A stretch of DNA of 64,000 bases from Turnera subulata (Eukaryota > Streptophyta > Magnoliopsida > Malpighiales > Passifloraceae), in contig JAKUCV010001453.1 in NCBI GenBank assembly GCA_028386065.3, positions 40,711 to 104,710 on the forward strand. Reading direction: 5' to 3'. Under the pieces are notes generated by a model that was not told the DNA's origin, did not search any database, and worked only from the letters and a program-made list of their open reading frames with translations. How positions within the stretch are numbered: the first letter of the stretch is position 1; each line of letters opens with the position of its first letter. Both the position numbers and the translations under genes were made by a program. This document shows, one piece after another, positions 10,901 through 22,914 of this stretch.

Positions 10901-13026
10901 TTCCCCGAAATCCACACACCACTGCCACAAATCTTCTCCCTACTCTCCTCCTCTCCAATTCCTTTTCCTCCTCTACCTTCCCAAGCAAACCGCTGCCTTC
11001 TCCTCCCCTGCCTCTTCTCCTCTCGCCTTCCTCTGAATCGCCATCGCCCCATCTCCCCACTTCCACAAATCTGCCGTCGTCCTCTCTTTTTGATTTCGCC
11101 GCTGTTGGGAAAGCTGTTGCCTTCCCTCACCCCTTCTCTATCTTTGCTCAAGGCCGCCGCTGCTCCTTCTTCTGTCATCACCACCGGAGGTCCGAGCTCG
11201 AGCCGCCACCATACGTAGGATTTCCGGTCACCTCCTCGTTGAAGCCGCCAGTGCCCTCCTCCTCTCCTTGATTCCTGTCGCACCGCCGTCCTCCTTTCTC
11301 TGCCTCCTCCCGCACAACTCCCTCTGTCGAGCAGAGGAGTGGCATCGCCGCCGATCTTCTCCCTCTCAGCCTCTGCTCGAGTCGCCGCCGCGTGGGTAAG
11401 ACCCACAACGATCCCTGCCCGTTTTCTTTTTGTTGTTCTTTCCTCTCTTCCTCTGATTTGATTAAGGTCCGATTGAACTGATCGGGTCTGTATTGTTGTC
11501 GATTCTAGTGGATGGGATGGTGATGGCTGCAGGTTGTTGTGGACGATGGTGTTGAGAGTGTTCCCGTGGAGGCGTTAGCCGAGGTTGATGGATGGTTGAC
11601 TGGTGGGGTGGTTGTGATGTTGACGATGGCGAGTTGCTCTCCAGACTTTTGTGCTGACTTGGGACGAAGACTGAAGTGTTAGGGATGTTCTGCTGCTGTG
11701 AACACTACCTTGGCCGGATTCCGGCGAGTTTCCGGCGAGTCCCGGGAATTTTCCGGCGAGCCCGAAAACCGATCTTTGGGTAATTCTTTGGACTCGATTT
11801 ATATCATGAGCTCGGGTTTGGGCTCGGTTTGCACAACGGACTCGGAAACGGGCCAAACGTGCAGAGGCCCATGTTCCCGAGACACAAATGCTTTTGACAA
11901 ATTTAATAACGGACCCGATGGACGTGTGATATTACAATTGGTTAATGAATTAATTTGTAAATTAAAAACAATGGTAAATGAATTAATCTATAGGTTAAAA
12001 AAAAAGAAGAGAAGAAACACCATCTTGGAATTAATTATGAAATTATAAGTTAATTATAAATACATAACCGGATGGAATTTATTCTATGACCAAAGTATGT
12101 TTACTATACTTTTAGAATATTCAGATTCGGGTTACTGGCTTGACGGAATACTATATACCTACTACTGGATACATTATTTACCACTAGAGATTTTATATTA
12201 ATCTGTTATATTATTACGTATGAATTTCATTCCATTTAATATTAGATAACTTTGGTATTATTTAATGAGCAAAAGTACTAATCGTAAATATGTATTTGAC
12301 ACGAGCGACTAATGGGCCGGGATATCGGCTTGAACGTTCGGATTCGGTTTTAATTTAACATTAAGTATAATTAGAATATCGACAGGAAACTCGGTTTCCG
12401 TTTCAATTTGAAATTAAGTATAGATAGTATATTGAATAAAGAGGTTAACATCATATGAAAGAAATTTATGGAAACAATAAAAATTGGATATAAGACAAGC
12501 CGTATAACGATTTCTAAACCGGCATTATGCATAATTATCTTTGCTTGCGCATTATAAGTGATTATTGTGTTCCTATATGTACATATAGGGTATCGGGATT
12601 TGACCGGATAGCTATTTCAGAGACACATCAGGTGAGGATGGATAAACCATGATATGTGCCCGTAATGCTGTGTGTGTATCCTTGTTGTTGTGCATTTTTG
12701 TTGCTAGATTGATCTGTATAATTATTGACTGTTACCTGATTGCTGTGGAATTATTGATGTTGTTGTTGGATTGTGATCGACTTGTGTATATTGTGTTGGA
12801 AATAATGCTGAGCTGTTAAGTTTGAATAATTTGTGTCATGAGATTGAGATAAGAGATTGAGTCTGTGGAGTTAATCTGAGATAATAGAAATTGGGTAATT
12901 GATGAAAGAGTAATGGATTTGGACTGGAATTTGAGATGATGGTATAATAGTCACTTGGAAAGTAGTGGTACGACTAGATGGTTAGAGTCTAGTTCTGTGG
13001 TGTCATGGCCAGTGGGTTAGTTGGTT

Positions 13027-13152
13027 GGGGTGTTGACCCCGGATTTGTGATATTGGGATGTTGATCCCGGATTTGTGATATTGGGATGTTGATCCCGGAT
13101 TTGAGATATTGGGATGTTGATCCCGGATTTGAGATATGGGGATATTGATCCC
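13027..13152 (+). repeat. Array of five short hairpins in the LTR
   Basis: In element sense the first unit is GGGGT-GTTG-ACCCC. Three units of GGGAT-GTTG-ATCCC and one GGGAT-ATTG-ATCCC follow, spaced about 28-30 bases apart and separated by GGATTTGnGATATT. Each unit is a perfect 5-bp stem with a 4-base loop. The first unit differs at both paired positions and keeps the stem. Confidence 0.85.
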
Positions 13153-13431
13153 GGATTGTGGTGGGGCCTGGCATCCAGAATTAGTTAATAACCAGGTACG
13201 ACTCTAGCTTGTCCAGTGACGAGGCCCGGAAGATAAAATTGGTAATAAAAATTAATAAGTACTCATTCGGTCTTGGCTATGATTTAGTAGGATTCCTCTA
13301 TGTGTTGTTTGAGTAGGATTCCTCTGTCGTGTAGTATGTGTTAGTTGTTATGGCAGTATCCTTGTGATGTGATTGTTGTGTTTATTTCGAAAGTATTATG
13401 GTTGATCATATATCACTGTTTATCTATCGTC

Positions 13432-13480
13432 GGTGAGCGCTTCGGACTCACCCCTCGCCTGCGGGGTTTCATCCCGTAGG
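13432..13480 (+). promoter_or_regulatory. Tandem conserved hairpins, first with a UUCG loop
   Basis: Hairpin 1 (13432-13452) pairs GGTGAG with CTCACC around C(TTCG)G, the extra-stable cUUCGg tetraloop in RNA. Hairpin 2 (13458-13480) pairs CCTGCGGG with CCCGTAGG around a seven-base GTTTCAT loop, with one G-U pair. The same pair is found in every LTR examined on either strand, including the divergent 18450 and 22915 copies for hairpin 1. It lies about 400 bases before the PBS. Confidence 0.7.
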
Positions 13481-14093
13481 GTGAGTTGTTTGTAGTGCAA
13501 GAACGTACAGGGCAAGCTGAAGCGTACCCTCGGACAGGACTCGGATCCATTACTTGCATTGGGCTTTGCATATGTTGTCATGTGAGTTATAAGTCTTCCG
13601 TTGTGCATATTGTTGAGTTTTCTGCTGTGCATATGTTGTAATTGGGCCATTGGGCCAGATGGTTGTTGTTGTTGATGTCCCTGGGCTTTGGGTGACGAGT
13701 TCCAAGTTGGGCCGAAGGGCCGGTTTTCAGTTTTGGTATTGGGCTGTTGGCCAGTTTATTGTTTTATACACTGTTTGTTGGGCTTTATGGGGTTGGGTTG
13801 TCACTGTTCCGGCACGTGTTTACTGTGTACGGTAAATACGGGTTGGGGCGCTTCATTTTGGTAGCGGAGTGGGCGTTAGGTCTTGTTGGGCAGTCTTGTG
13901 TGTATTTGTTGTCTTGTTTGCATAGTTCGCTCCATTTGTTTATTATTTTATGTCATTTAGTTAGTGCATTATGGATCCAGTCGAGGGATGCCAGCTGTCG
14001 CAGAACATACACATATGAGGTAATGATGCCATAAATAAGCAAAAATAAAAAATGTTATTAATATTGCTAATATTGGAAATACAAAGGGAAATG

Positions 14094-14651
14094 TTACATG
14101 ATATTTGATATTTTATAAAAATAAAAATACATATAACGATTTGGAACGACGTTGACACGGAAACTGTTTGGGTCGCTGTTGATGCTGACCGTGACCCTAT
14201 CGCTCCACGAGAACCACATGCCGCCTCTGTCGTGTTGGCCAGGAATCTCGAACCGGTTAGCTTGAGGGAATCGGAGTGGGATGAGACCGTGATCGTCCCG
14301 TGGTTGCCACTGTGTCTCCGTCAGAAGAACCATGTTCGGTTTGTACTGGTTCTTCAAGTCCCTCAGAGTACGCGAGAATTCCTGTGCACGCCTTGCCACT
14401 CCTCTGCAGTTCCACACCAGTAGCCGTGCCTTTGGCCAAGTTGGAGGTAGCTGAGTCATTCTGGGCATGCTCTGAGCTGCCATCGAGAGTTGGTAGTAGG
14501 CGCCTTGCTCCACAGTTTGGCAAGTGGACTCCAGGTTGAACTCTTGTAGCCTTTCGGAGATGAAGAACATCACGGAGTTTGCCGATCCGTAGTAGGATGT
14601 CCTCAGAGTTCCGTGGTCCTCTAGGAAGAACACCTCTTCCATGGGAGTGAC
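14094..14651 (-). pseudogene. Gene B remnant (antisense cassette, LINE-type endonuclease-like)
   Basis: On the minus strand, from the internal Met at 14642 to about 14142, this encodes the same protein as gene B of the two non-autonomous elements. Motifs are FFLEDHGTL, SERLQEFNLEST, LLVWNCRGVARR, TLRDLKNQYKPN and GGMWFSWSD. The frame is uninterrupted, unlike the copies at 32050 and 40767, but the N-terminal part is deleted and replaced by LTR sequence. The C-terminal VVP is followed by a changed tail. It lies opposite to the sense of its retrotransposon. Confidence 0.75.
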
Positions 14652-15136
14652 GATTGTTGTATTTATTTCGAAAGTATTATGGTTGATCATATATCACTGT
14701 TTATCTTTCGTCGGTGAGCGCTTCGGACTCACCCCTCGCCTGCGGGGTTTCATCCCGTAGGGTGAGTTGTTTGTAGTGCAGGAACGTACAGGGCAAGCTG
14801 AAGCGTACCCTCGGACAGGACTCGGATCTATTACTTGCATTGGGCTTTGCATATGTTGTCATGTGAGTTATAAGTCTTCCGCTGTGCATATTGTTGAGTT
14901 TTCTGCTGTGCATATGTTGTAATTGGGCCATTGGGCCGGATGGTTGTTGTTGTTGATGTCCCCGGGCTTTGGGTGACGAGTTCCAAGTTGGGCCGAAGGG
15001 CCGGTTTTCAGTTTTGGTATTGGGCTGTTGGCCAGTTTATTGTTTTATACACTGTTTGTTGGGCTTTGTGGGGTTGGGTTGTCACAGTTCCGGCACGTGT
15101 TTACTGTGTACGGTAAATACGGGTCGGGGCGCTTCA
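14652..15136 (+). repeat. 3' LTR tail (485 bp)
   Basis: It aligns base for base in length with 13371-13855 of the 5' LTR. I count about ten differences, nearly all transitions, so about 98% identity and a fairly recent insertion. It starts at the deletion breakpoint inside GATTGTTGT. Confidence 0.9.
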
Positions 15137-15635
15137 CCACATATTAAGGAAGTATTATGATTAAGTTTATTCCATAAGAGACTGTTTTAAATTTGATACG
15201 ATTATATTAAAATTATAATAAGAAACTATATGTTAGTCATTGTTTATGACAGTTGTCTCACTAAAATACGAATAGTGCTAATTTTTTATTTTTAATTCTC
15301 AGTAGTATTGTTTCTATATATTCTCTTGATTATAATAAGAATCAAATGTCAATTAACTAAATATTATTCATTGTTATTGATAGTTCATTTCAACAAAATA
15401 AGAACAAAATATTAATTTATTATTATTAATATTAAGTTAAGTTATTTTTATTTTTTTTTAGTTAATACTTTTATATGTAGTATATAAAAATTACATGTCA
15501 TTCATTATTGTATGACATGTCGTTTCAATAAAATAAGGGTAAGATATTAATTTATTATTATTATTACTAAATAGGATTATTTCTGTATTTTCGGCTGTTT
15601 CGCTGTCATCGTGCTTTTATATATAGTATAGATAT

Positions 15636-16926
15636 GGGTTAATTACATTTTGACCCCCTCAATTCTAGTTTATTTTTTACTCACCCCTCTAACTTTTTTT
15701 TTCATCAAATGACCACCTGAACTCCCAATTTCATGCAATTAACCACTTCCGTCCAAGGGTAGATGGATTCCGTTACTTGCACTAACGGAATATTAGGATG
15801 GATGACACGTTGCAGCATCATAACTGTTCAATAATTTTTTATTATTTTTTAACAAAAAATACGAAATAAAAATATTTATATCAAAGAAAATAATTGTTTA
15901 ATATTTTTTTATTTTTCTTTTTCCAACAAAAATATAAAATAAAAAGGGAATAATAAAAAAATTATACCAATTAATTGGTAATTATTATTCCCTAAAAATA
16001 TAGAAAGCTCCCATTAATTGGTATTAAAATAACAAAAAATCTAAAATTTAGGAAAATAATAATTTTTATCCGATTAATTTGTATAAAAATAAAAAAAATA
16101 CCTAAATTTTAGGAAATTAATAATTATTATTCCCTAAAAATATGAAAAGCTCCCATTAATTAGTATAAAAATAGAAAAATAACTAAATTTTAGGAATGTA
16201 ATAATTATTATTCCCTAAAAATATGAAAAGCTCTCATTAATTGGTATAAAAATAAAAAAATAAATTTTAGGAAATTAATCATTATTATTCCCTAAAAATA
16301 TATAAAAAAATCCTATTAATTTTTATAAAAATAAAAAAATACCTAAATTTTAGGAAATTAATAATTATTATTCCCTAAAAATATGAAAATATCTCATTAA
16401 TTTCTATATTTTAGGGAATAATAATTGTTAATTTCCTAAAATTTAAGTATTTTTTTTAATATTTACCAAAATATGGGAGCTTTCCATATTATTAAGAAAA
16501 TATTAATTATTAATTTCCTAAAATTTAGGTATTTTTTAATTTTATGCCAATTAATGGGAGCTTTCCATATTTTTAGGGAATAATAATTACCAATTAATTG
16601 GTAAATTTTTTTATTATTTCTTTTTTATTTTGTTTTTTGGAAAAAAATAAATAAAATTATTAAATAGTTATTTTATTTGATATAAATATTTTTATTTTGT
16701 ATTTTTTGTTAAAAAAGAATAAAAAATTATTGAACGATTATGATGTTGCCACGTGTCATGTGCAAGGAATATTCCGTTAGTGCAAGTAACGGAATCCATG
16801 TGCCCATGGACGGAAGTGGTTAATTGCATCAAATTGGGAGTTCAGGTGGTCATTTGACGGAAAAAAAAGTTCAGGGGGTGAGTCAAAAATAAACCGAAAT
16901 TCAGGGGGTCAAAATGTAATTAACCC
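15636..16926. mobile_element. Mutator-like non-autonomous element with long inverted repeats (1291 bp)
   Basis: The ends are GGGTTAATTACATTTTGACC and its reverse complement, flanked by the exact 10-bp duplication GTATAGATAT (15626-15635 and 16927-16936). A 9-11 bp duplication is typical of Mutator-like elements. Inverted similarity extends through most of the element, so it is close to one large fold-back. The left arm has about five degenerate copies of a unit near 75 bp (TTTAGGAAATTAATAATTAT, then TTCCCTAAAAATAT, AGCTCCCATTAATT). No transposase ORF is present. Confidence 0.85.
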
Positions 16927-16936
16927 GTATAGATAT

Positions 16937-18121
16937 AGATAAGGCCAGTTTGGGCCTAAACGGTCATCTTAATAAAATATTAATTTATTAATATTAATAC
17001 TACAGGGTTATTTTTGTGTTTTTTTAGATTTGTAACCTAAAATACGACTTGATTTATGTTTAAGATAATTACCTTTTAACTTAAAAAAAAGATAATTACC
17101 TTTTTAACTAGCTTTATTGAGCGGGGCCCAAATTATCCATTTAATAGATGTCAAGCCTAAAATTTTAAGCTCGATAGTCCTAACATTTCTTTAACGAGCC
17201 GATTTGAGCTTTCCAATATTCGCTGGATTGGGCTGGTTTACTCCCCTAGTTGCATAGTTCACAATTCTCCGACTACTATTGAGGTTGCTTAGGGTCCAGT
17301 TACTGTCTGTGGTTTGTCCTTTCTGATTTGGTTATTGTGCGCTATGGTAAGAAATTTAATGATTTTATCAAAAGACAAAAACAAGTATAGAGAGAGTCAG
17401 CAGGATTTGGAGATATTGAGCAACTTCGACACTAGCTCAACTCACCCATGCTGGATCTTGTAGTAGTTGGGCTTGGACTTGGACTTGGACCAAGTTTTCT
17501 TTTCCACTTTCCTTTTTGTCGTTTATTTCACTTTGTCACTTTGTGCATCATTTTTAAATTCACCTTGAAACGGCAACGTGGTATGTGGAGAAGAGACACG
17601 CTCTCCTGGGTTAAAAGCTGGATTTTTTAGGGAATTATGTATTACTTCCTTCGTTTGTTCTCTTTATCATTTTTAGGAATTTAACACAATATCCATCTTT
17701 AGGGAAAGTAACCGTTCTTATTTCTCCTCAAATTTTTTTTTTACTCGATTCTTACTTCTTAATTAAACGACACCGATAAACAGAACCAGAAAACATAAAA
17801 CCAGCACGCCAACCAATGCACATTTCTGGTTGTCTTCAAAACTAGGAAAGCAAAATTCGACAACAAGAAAAAACTAGCAAAGCAAAAGAAAAAAATGTTG
17901 GCAGAAACAGTTCCAAGATGCTAATACATGATGACATGGCAATTGTTTAAAAAAATGCATCCTTTAAATTTAATTTTGATCGTACGTAGTAAACAAAGTT
18001 ACAGCTTTATTCATGTCTAACTAGAGGAGGCCCTCGCGTTGCTTCGGGAAGTTTTCTTTTTCTATACGGTTTGCAAATGGTAAATTTATAATTTTTTTTA
18101 TAAAGTAGTTAAAATTTTTAA
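16937..18121. other. AT-rich intergenic DNA
   Basis: No gene recognised. The stretch 16960-17040 resembles internal sequence of the Helitron family at 15632 and 59444 and may be an older copy without clear ends. Confidence 0.5.
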
Positions 18122-18449
18122 TCTATACTATCTATAAAAGCATGACCACTCCAAATTGAAAGATTAAAATATCCTTATTTAATATTATATTAGTATTATA
18201 TTAATAATAACAAATAATGAGTGCTACGTTATACACTAATGAGTGATATATAGTCTATTATAATAATTTTCTTATAGTATAAAAGTGAGCAAATTAATAA
18301 AATTACCTTTTTATTAAATAATAAAATTACCTTATAGATTATATGAAGAATAATTAGCGAATAAGAACAATCGAAAAACAATTACTGTAGAGACATATCT
18401 ATGAAAAAGAACTTGAATACCTAGCAAAAATTAAAATGTCTGCTATAAC

Positions 18450-20956
18450 TGAAACGCCCCGATCCGTATCTACCGTTATTCACAGTAAACACGTGGGACC
18501 ACATACTATTACAATAACCACAGCGGTAAATATCACATCCAGCAGATTAAAAGTACATAATACATCAACCGTACTTGTCCCGATACGGGAACATTAATAC
18601 TACAAGCACCAATCCATAGAGTTATAAACAGCAAGCAGCGGAAGTCTTAATACAACACAATAATAGATAATGATATGGACATAATGCAACGCAGGATGGA
18701 TCCGGGCCTGGCAAAGGGTGCGCCACAACTTGCCTCGAACGTACCTGAGCTACGCACAATCAATCTACGCGACCAGGTCGCGCAGGCGAGGGGTGAGTCC
18801 GAAGTGCTCACCGGGTAAAATCCATAAGCAAGTATACATATACTTAAACTGTAAATAAAACCAAGTCACATCTACAGCAAGAATCTGAAGTTACACGAAC
18901 TCTAAATAACACATGTTTTGTGATTCTAGACACGCTACACCAATTTTATTATCAGGGCCCCTATCGCTAGTTAAATGTTGGCCGTCGCCTGGTAGTCAAG
19001 CTAGCTAGCCCGTGGACCCCGCCCTGGTACCTCCACGTAAAACTGGCACAGACAGGAAGCAGGACCAACCACTAACTCTCCCCCAGCGCCTAAAAAAAAT
19101 AATAATTGGTACAGACAGGGAGCAGACCCCAAGCACACTCTCCCCCAGCACCATAAAGATAAGACTACCATCTGGCTAAACCAACACTTAACTGTGACTT
19201 ACTAGATGTCTAAGTGAGGTCAGTTTTATTATTCCTAGTTACTTAACTCCTATTATCCTCCACTCTCTCATTATCCCGAGCAGGCTCACAGCCTCTCCGC
19301 TCGTCTGGATAATACAACTCAATTATCTGGTACCCTCGGTACTCTACTTCCATAATTTCACAGCCAACAACAACAACAATAATAATCTACCAGTACCAAT
19401 ATTTCTAACATTATCAAATAACATCAACAGTAACATCAATTCAGCAACATCAACGGTAACAAATAACATCTAAATTCAACTCGCAACAACTATTCACAGC
19501 CACAAGAATTATTCAAGCATATAATACACAAACAACAACTTGGCACTACGGCAGTATATAAATAATTACTTATCCTCACCTTGGCCGATAAATTCCACAG
19601 GAAATTCGTCGATTGGCTCCGGTTCTACGTGCTCGTACTCGTTATCAACTCCTATTCAGCAAATAACAAATATTCACATAAAATGCACAAATAATGCTTA
19701 TGATATGACGTACTGTAATACTAATTCTACTAAGTCATTCGTTCTGGTTCTTACTCTATTTCACTATTTAATATCATAGTCTGGTCTCATTTCACCGTAT
19801 TTACATCCGGTTATTAAATACTTTATAATCCTCCCTCTAAAGAAAAAAAGAAAAAAAATTCCCTTGTATATAATATGTCTCTAAAAATTAATTACTAGTA
19901 CTCCTAAAACAATATGTCAATTAATTATTTCTTTAAAACATATTTTATTTCCTAATTTCCCTTTTTCAGAATTTTCGTTTTTTTAAAAAAAAATTGGGCC
20001 GTGAACAGTGCAGGCCCATGAACAGTGACGGGCCAGGTGAACAGTTCGGTCCATGCACAGTACTGGGCCTGTGAACAGTCGGCCCGTGTACAGTGCAGAC
20101 CCATGAACAGTGCCAGGTCTTGGGCCAGGCCAAGGACCCGACGGGTCAACCCGACCCGACCCGCGACCCAACCACTAAAATGGGTTGCGTCTTCAACCTT
20201 AAACTCACCTGCAGAAGACGCGGGCGGCGAGCAGACGGTTAGGCACTTGGACGGCGGGGAACGAGCGGCGCACGGTAAGGCACGGCTGTGGAGACCGGCG
20301 GCAGCAGGTGGAGGGCGGCAGTAGCAGCGGCACGGTGCCGACGGTTGCGGGTCGTGGAAGAGACGATGGTTGCGGTGGCTGCACGTGGTCGTTGCGTGGC
20401 TTCCTCGTCGTCGGCGGTGACGGCGTGACGAGAGCAAGGGAGGGTGGAGATGATGGTGCGTGGTTCAGGAGCGGAGGTGTAGGTGATGGAGGTGGTGTTG
20501 GACGCGGGGAGGAGAAGGAAGAACAAGGAGATGGCGGGTTCTTTTTTTTTGGGGTGTGCATGGTGTTGCATGGAGTGGCTTTATAGGCAGGGTGTTGCTG
20601 GTCACGACAAGCATGGAAACGGCGTTCTTCACGAGCTCACAGGAAGCTTTTCACGGGTAGGTTCACGAGCAGGGGCAGGACTTCACGCTTGAACAGGGAA
20701 AATGTTGTGCATGTCATGCATGACATGCATGGCATGTATGACATGCATGGCTTATGGTGCAACTTGTATAGTGTACCGTTCGGCCCTGAGAACCCCATAC
20801 TGATCCGTAAAACTCTTAAGAAAATCCCGAGCGTAGAACAAAGCTCGGTTTCGGAATCCGTTGCATAATTTCCCAAGATTATTTTATTTCACGGTAATTT
20901 ATTATACAAGCCTATTTACAGTCCCGGTAAATGTAAAATTTACCCGGGCTGTTACA
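18450..20956 (-). mobile_element. Solo LTR (2507 bp), target duplication ATAAC
   Basis: On the plus strand it runs TGAAACGCCCCGATCCG to ACCCGGGCTGTTACA, flanked by ATAAC (18445-18449 and 20957-20961). It belongs to a subfamily shared with 22915. That subfamily lacks the GGGAT/ATCCC hairpins and instead has two tandem units of about 57 bp around 19045-19155 (ACAGACAGGGAGCAGACC ... CTCTCCCCCAGC). In element sense it has a TATA-like CCTATAAAGCC near 20576-20586, a perfect CAG|GTGAGT donor at 20208, an exon of 72 nt (19580-19651) and a second donor at 19579. Confidence 0.92.
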
Positions 20957-21950
20957 ATAACAACTCTCTTATAATATAAAGTCAGCAAATTAATAGAATT
21001 ATTTTTTTTATTAAATATGTAATTTAATATTATAAATTATATAATTTAGAATATCATGAACTTCAACAATTATCGTTAACAAAAATTCAATTTAAAAATT
21101 GCTATACAAAAATTATTATGAACAAATCTTATCCCTCTAGATCATACGAAGAATAATTAATGAATAACGACAATTGAAAAACAATTACTGCAAAAACATA
21201 ACTACGGAAAAGAAATTGGATACTTAGCAAAAATTACAAGTCTGTTGTAACACCTTTTTATAGTATAAAAGTCAACAAATTAATAAAATTATCTTCTTCA
21301 ATAAATATATAATTTAATATTATAAATTATATAATTTATAATATTATGAACATCAACAAATATCGTTAACAAAAATTTATTTTAAGGGTTGCTATACAAA
21401 AATTATTATGAACAATTCCTATTCCTCTAGATTATACGAAGAATAAGTAGCAAATGATAGCAATCAAAAAATAATTACTGCAAAAATATAACTACGAAAA
21501 AGAAATTGGATACTTAGCAAAAATTACATGTCTGCTATAACAACTCTCTTATAGTATAAAAGTCTGCAAATAAATAGAATTACCTTTTTTATTAAATACA
21601 TAATTTAATATTATGAATTATATAATTTAGAATATCATGAACATCAATAAATATCATTATATGATAATGATTAATATAAACCTAAATTACTATAATTATC
21701 TTTTTTATTAAATATAAAATTTAATATTATGTATTATATAATTTAGAATATCATGAACATCAACAAATATTGTTGAAGAAAATTCAATTTAAGGATTACT
21801 ATACAAAAAGTTATTCTTAAGAGTTTCGATCCCTTTAGATTATACGAAGAGTAACTAGCTAATAACAGTAATCAAAAAGTAATTACTACAAAAACATAAT
21901 TAGAAAAAAAAAGTTGAACACTTAGCTAAAATTACAAACAAGAACAACAA
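20957..21950 (+). repeat. Tandem repeat, unit about 290 bp, inside the Helitron
   Basis: Units begin near 20958, 21246 and 21537 with variants of TAACAACTCTCTTATAGTAT. Each contains ATTATATAATTTAGAATATC, then ATCATGAACATCAAC and AATTACTGCAAAAACATAAC. A fourth, partial unit follows, and a damaged one lies left of the nested LTR (18275-18449). Spacing is 288 and 291 bp. Confidence 0.8.
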
Positions 21951-22192
21951 GTATGAAGAAGAATAATCGTGAGAACTCATGACGAATGTGCTCAAAGTTA
22001 TTGAAATCATCTAATAAATTCAAACCAATATATAAATGATGAAAGCATCGAATAAATTGAATAAAATATTATCTTCATATTGATTTTAAAAAATCTAAAA
22101 AATATATTATGATATCTTACAATTATTAATATTAAAAAATAATTACATTATATATTACCGTGCTACGTGCATCGTACATGTAGAAAAACTAG

Positions 22193-22914
22193 TTCTATAA
22201 GTAGGATACACTAATGAAGATTATTTTGTAACTCAATTGTAGTTCTTTTTCTATTTTTTTAAGCCAATAAAATTAGTGGTTTATATATTAGAAAATTTAT
22301 TTGAAACTCTTACATATTTATACTTGTCAAAAGACTATATGCTAAATATTTTCAGTATAGATCTATCTCCACATGCATATAAATCTATAATCATCAGAAA
22401 TAGTCTAAAGAACCTTGCGTCGGAAAAATTCATATATTCTCAGGCACTTCTCCTTCATTTTTTTCCTATTTGAAATTTGCTTAGACTTAACACTTTTTGA
22501 GATAGTAATATCATTTTAATAATATTAAAAAATATATTTTCTTAAGTAACAATTATCATTGATCAAGGCGCTACTGTAAATTACTAAAAATCTTTAAGAA
22601 AACTTATGATAATTGGTATGACTGTTTGCAGTCCATCTATTACCTCACTATTGTTTGAAGGAAACGTAACACTTAATAAAGTAGAAATAAGTAAAATATT
22701 TGAGATAAACAAAAAGAAATAAAGGAAAATATTATCTATTTATTTATTTTTGTAACAAAAAAAATTATTACATTCATTAAGATTTTTTTAAAGGAAAAAA
22801 TTTTCTCGCCACTATATGGATTAAAAGGCAAATGTTATGGTTTGGTTCTCTTCTAAAAGTTTATGAAAAATTTCAAATGTGCTAAAATTTTCACTAATAT
22901 TTCTAGAGTGTTTT
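22193..22914. other. AT-rich intergenic DNA
   Basis: No gene recognised. The last 70 bases (22841-22907) are repeated right of the next solo LTR, at 26467-26530. Confidence 0.6.

Larger units (their letters stand above)
10288..13855 (+). repeat. 5' LTR (3568 bp)
   Basis: It runs from TGTAACAGCCC to GGGGCGCTTCA and is followed by TTTTGGTAGCGGAG (PBS). It is the longest LTR in the window. It has a long pyrimidine-rich tract (about 10620-11080), a GC-rich block (11080-11400) ending in a 5' splice-like GTAAG at 11396, an acceptor-like ATATAG at 12588, an AG|GTGAGG donor at 12632, a five-unit hairpin array (13027-13152) and the paired hairpins at 13432-13480. Large ORFs in the pyrimidine tract are compositional artefacts. 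Confidence 0.9.
10288..15136 (+). mobile_element. Deleted LTR retrotransposon: full 5' LTR, short internal piece, 3' LTR tail
   Basis: The element starts TGTAACAGCCC at 10288 and ends GGGGCGCTTCA at 15136, flanked by the 5-bp duplication CCACA (10283-10287 and 15137-15141). It holds a complete 5' LTR, a PBS, a gag start remnant (ATGGATCCAG at 13971), a piece of antisense gene B, and then only the last 485 bp of the 3' LTR. The rest of the internal region and about 3.1 kb of the 3' LTR were lost by one deletion near 14651. The target duplication survives, so the deletion followed insertion. Confidence 0.9.
8962..15632 (-). mobile_element. Non-autonomous Helitron, split by an LTR element
   Basis: On the minus strand the 5' end is A|TCTATACTATATATAAAAGC (starting at 15632). 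The 3' end is CTAG|T at 8962-8965, preceded by a hairpin (CATGTGC-ATC-GCACATG) about eight bases upstream. These are the TC start, CTRR end, subterminal hairpin and A/T insertion point of plant Helitrons. Removing the nested LTR element (10288-15136 plus 5 bp) leaves about 1.8 kb with no Rep/helicase ORF. A fragment with a closely similar 5' end lies at 59444. Confidence 0.75.
18122..22192 (+). mobile_element. Non-autonomous Helitron, split by a solo LTR
   Basis: The 5' end is A|TCTATACTATCTATAAAAGC at 18122. The 3' end is CTAG|T at 22189-22192, preceded by an imperfect hairpin (CTACGTGCA-TCG-TACATGTAG) and a short A run. Both insertion-site bases (A and T) are present. Without the nested solo LTR the element is about 1.56 kb. 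It has no Rep/helicase ORF, and most of its interior is a tandem repeat of about 290 bp. Confidence 0.75.
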
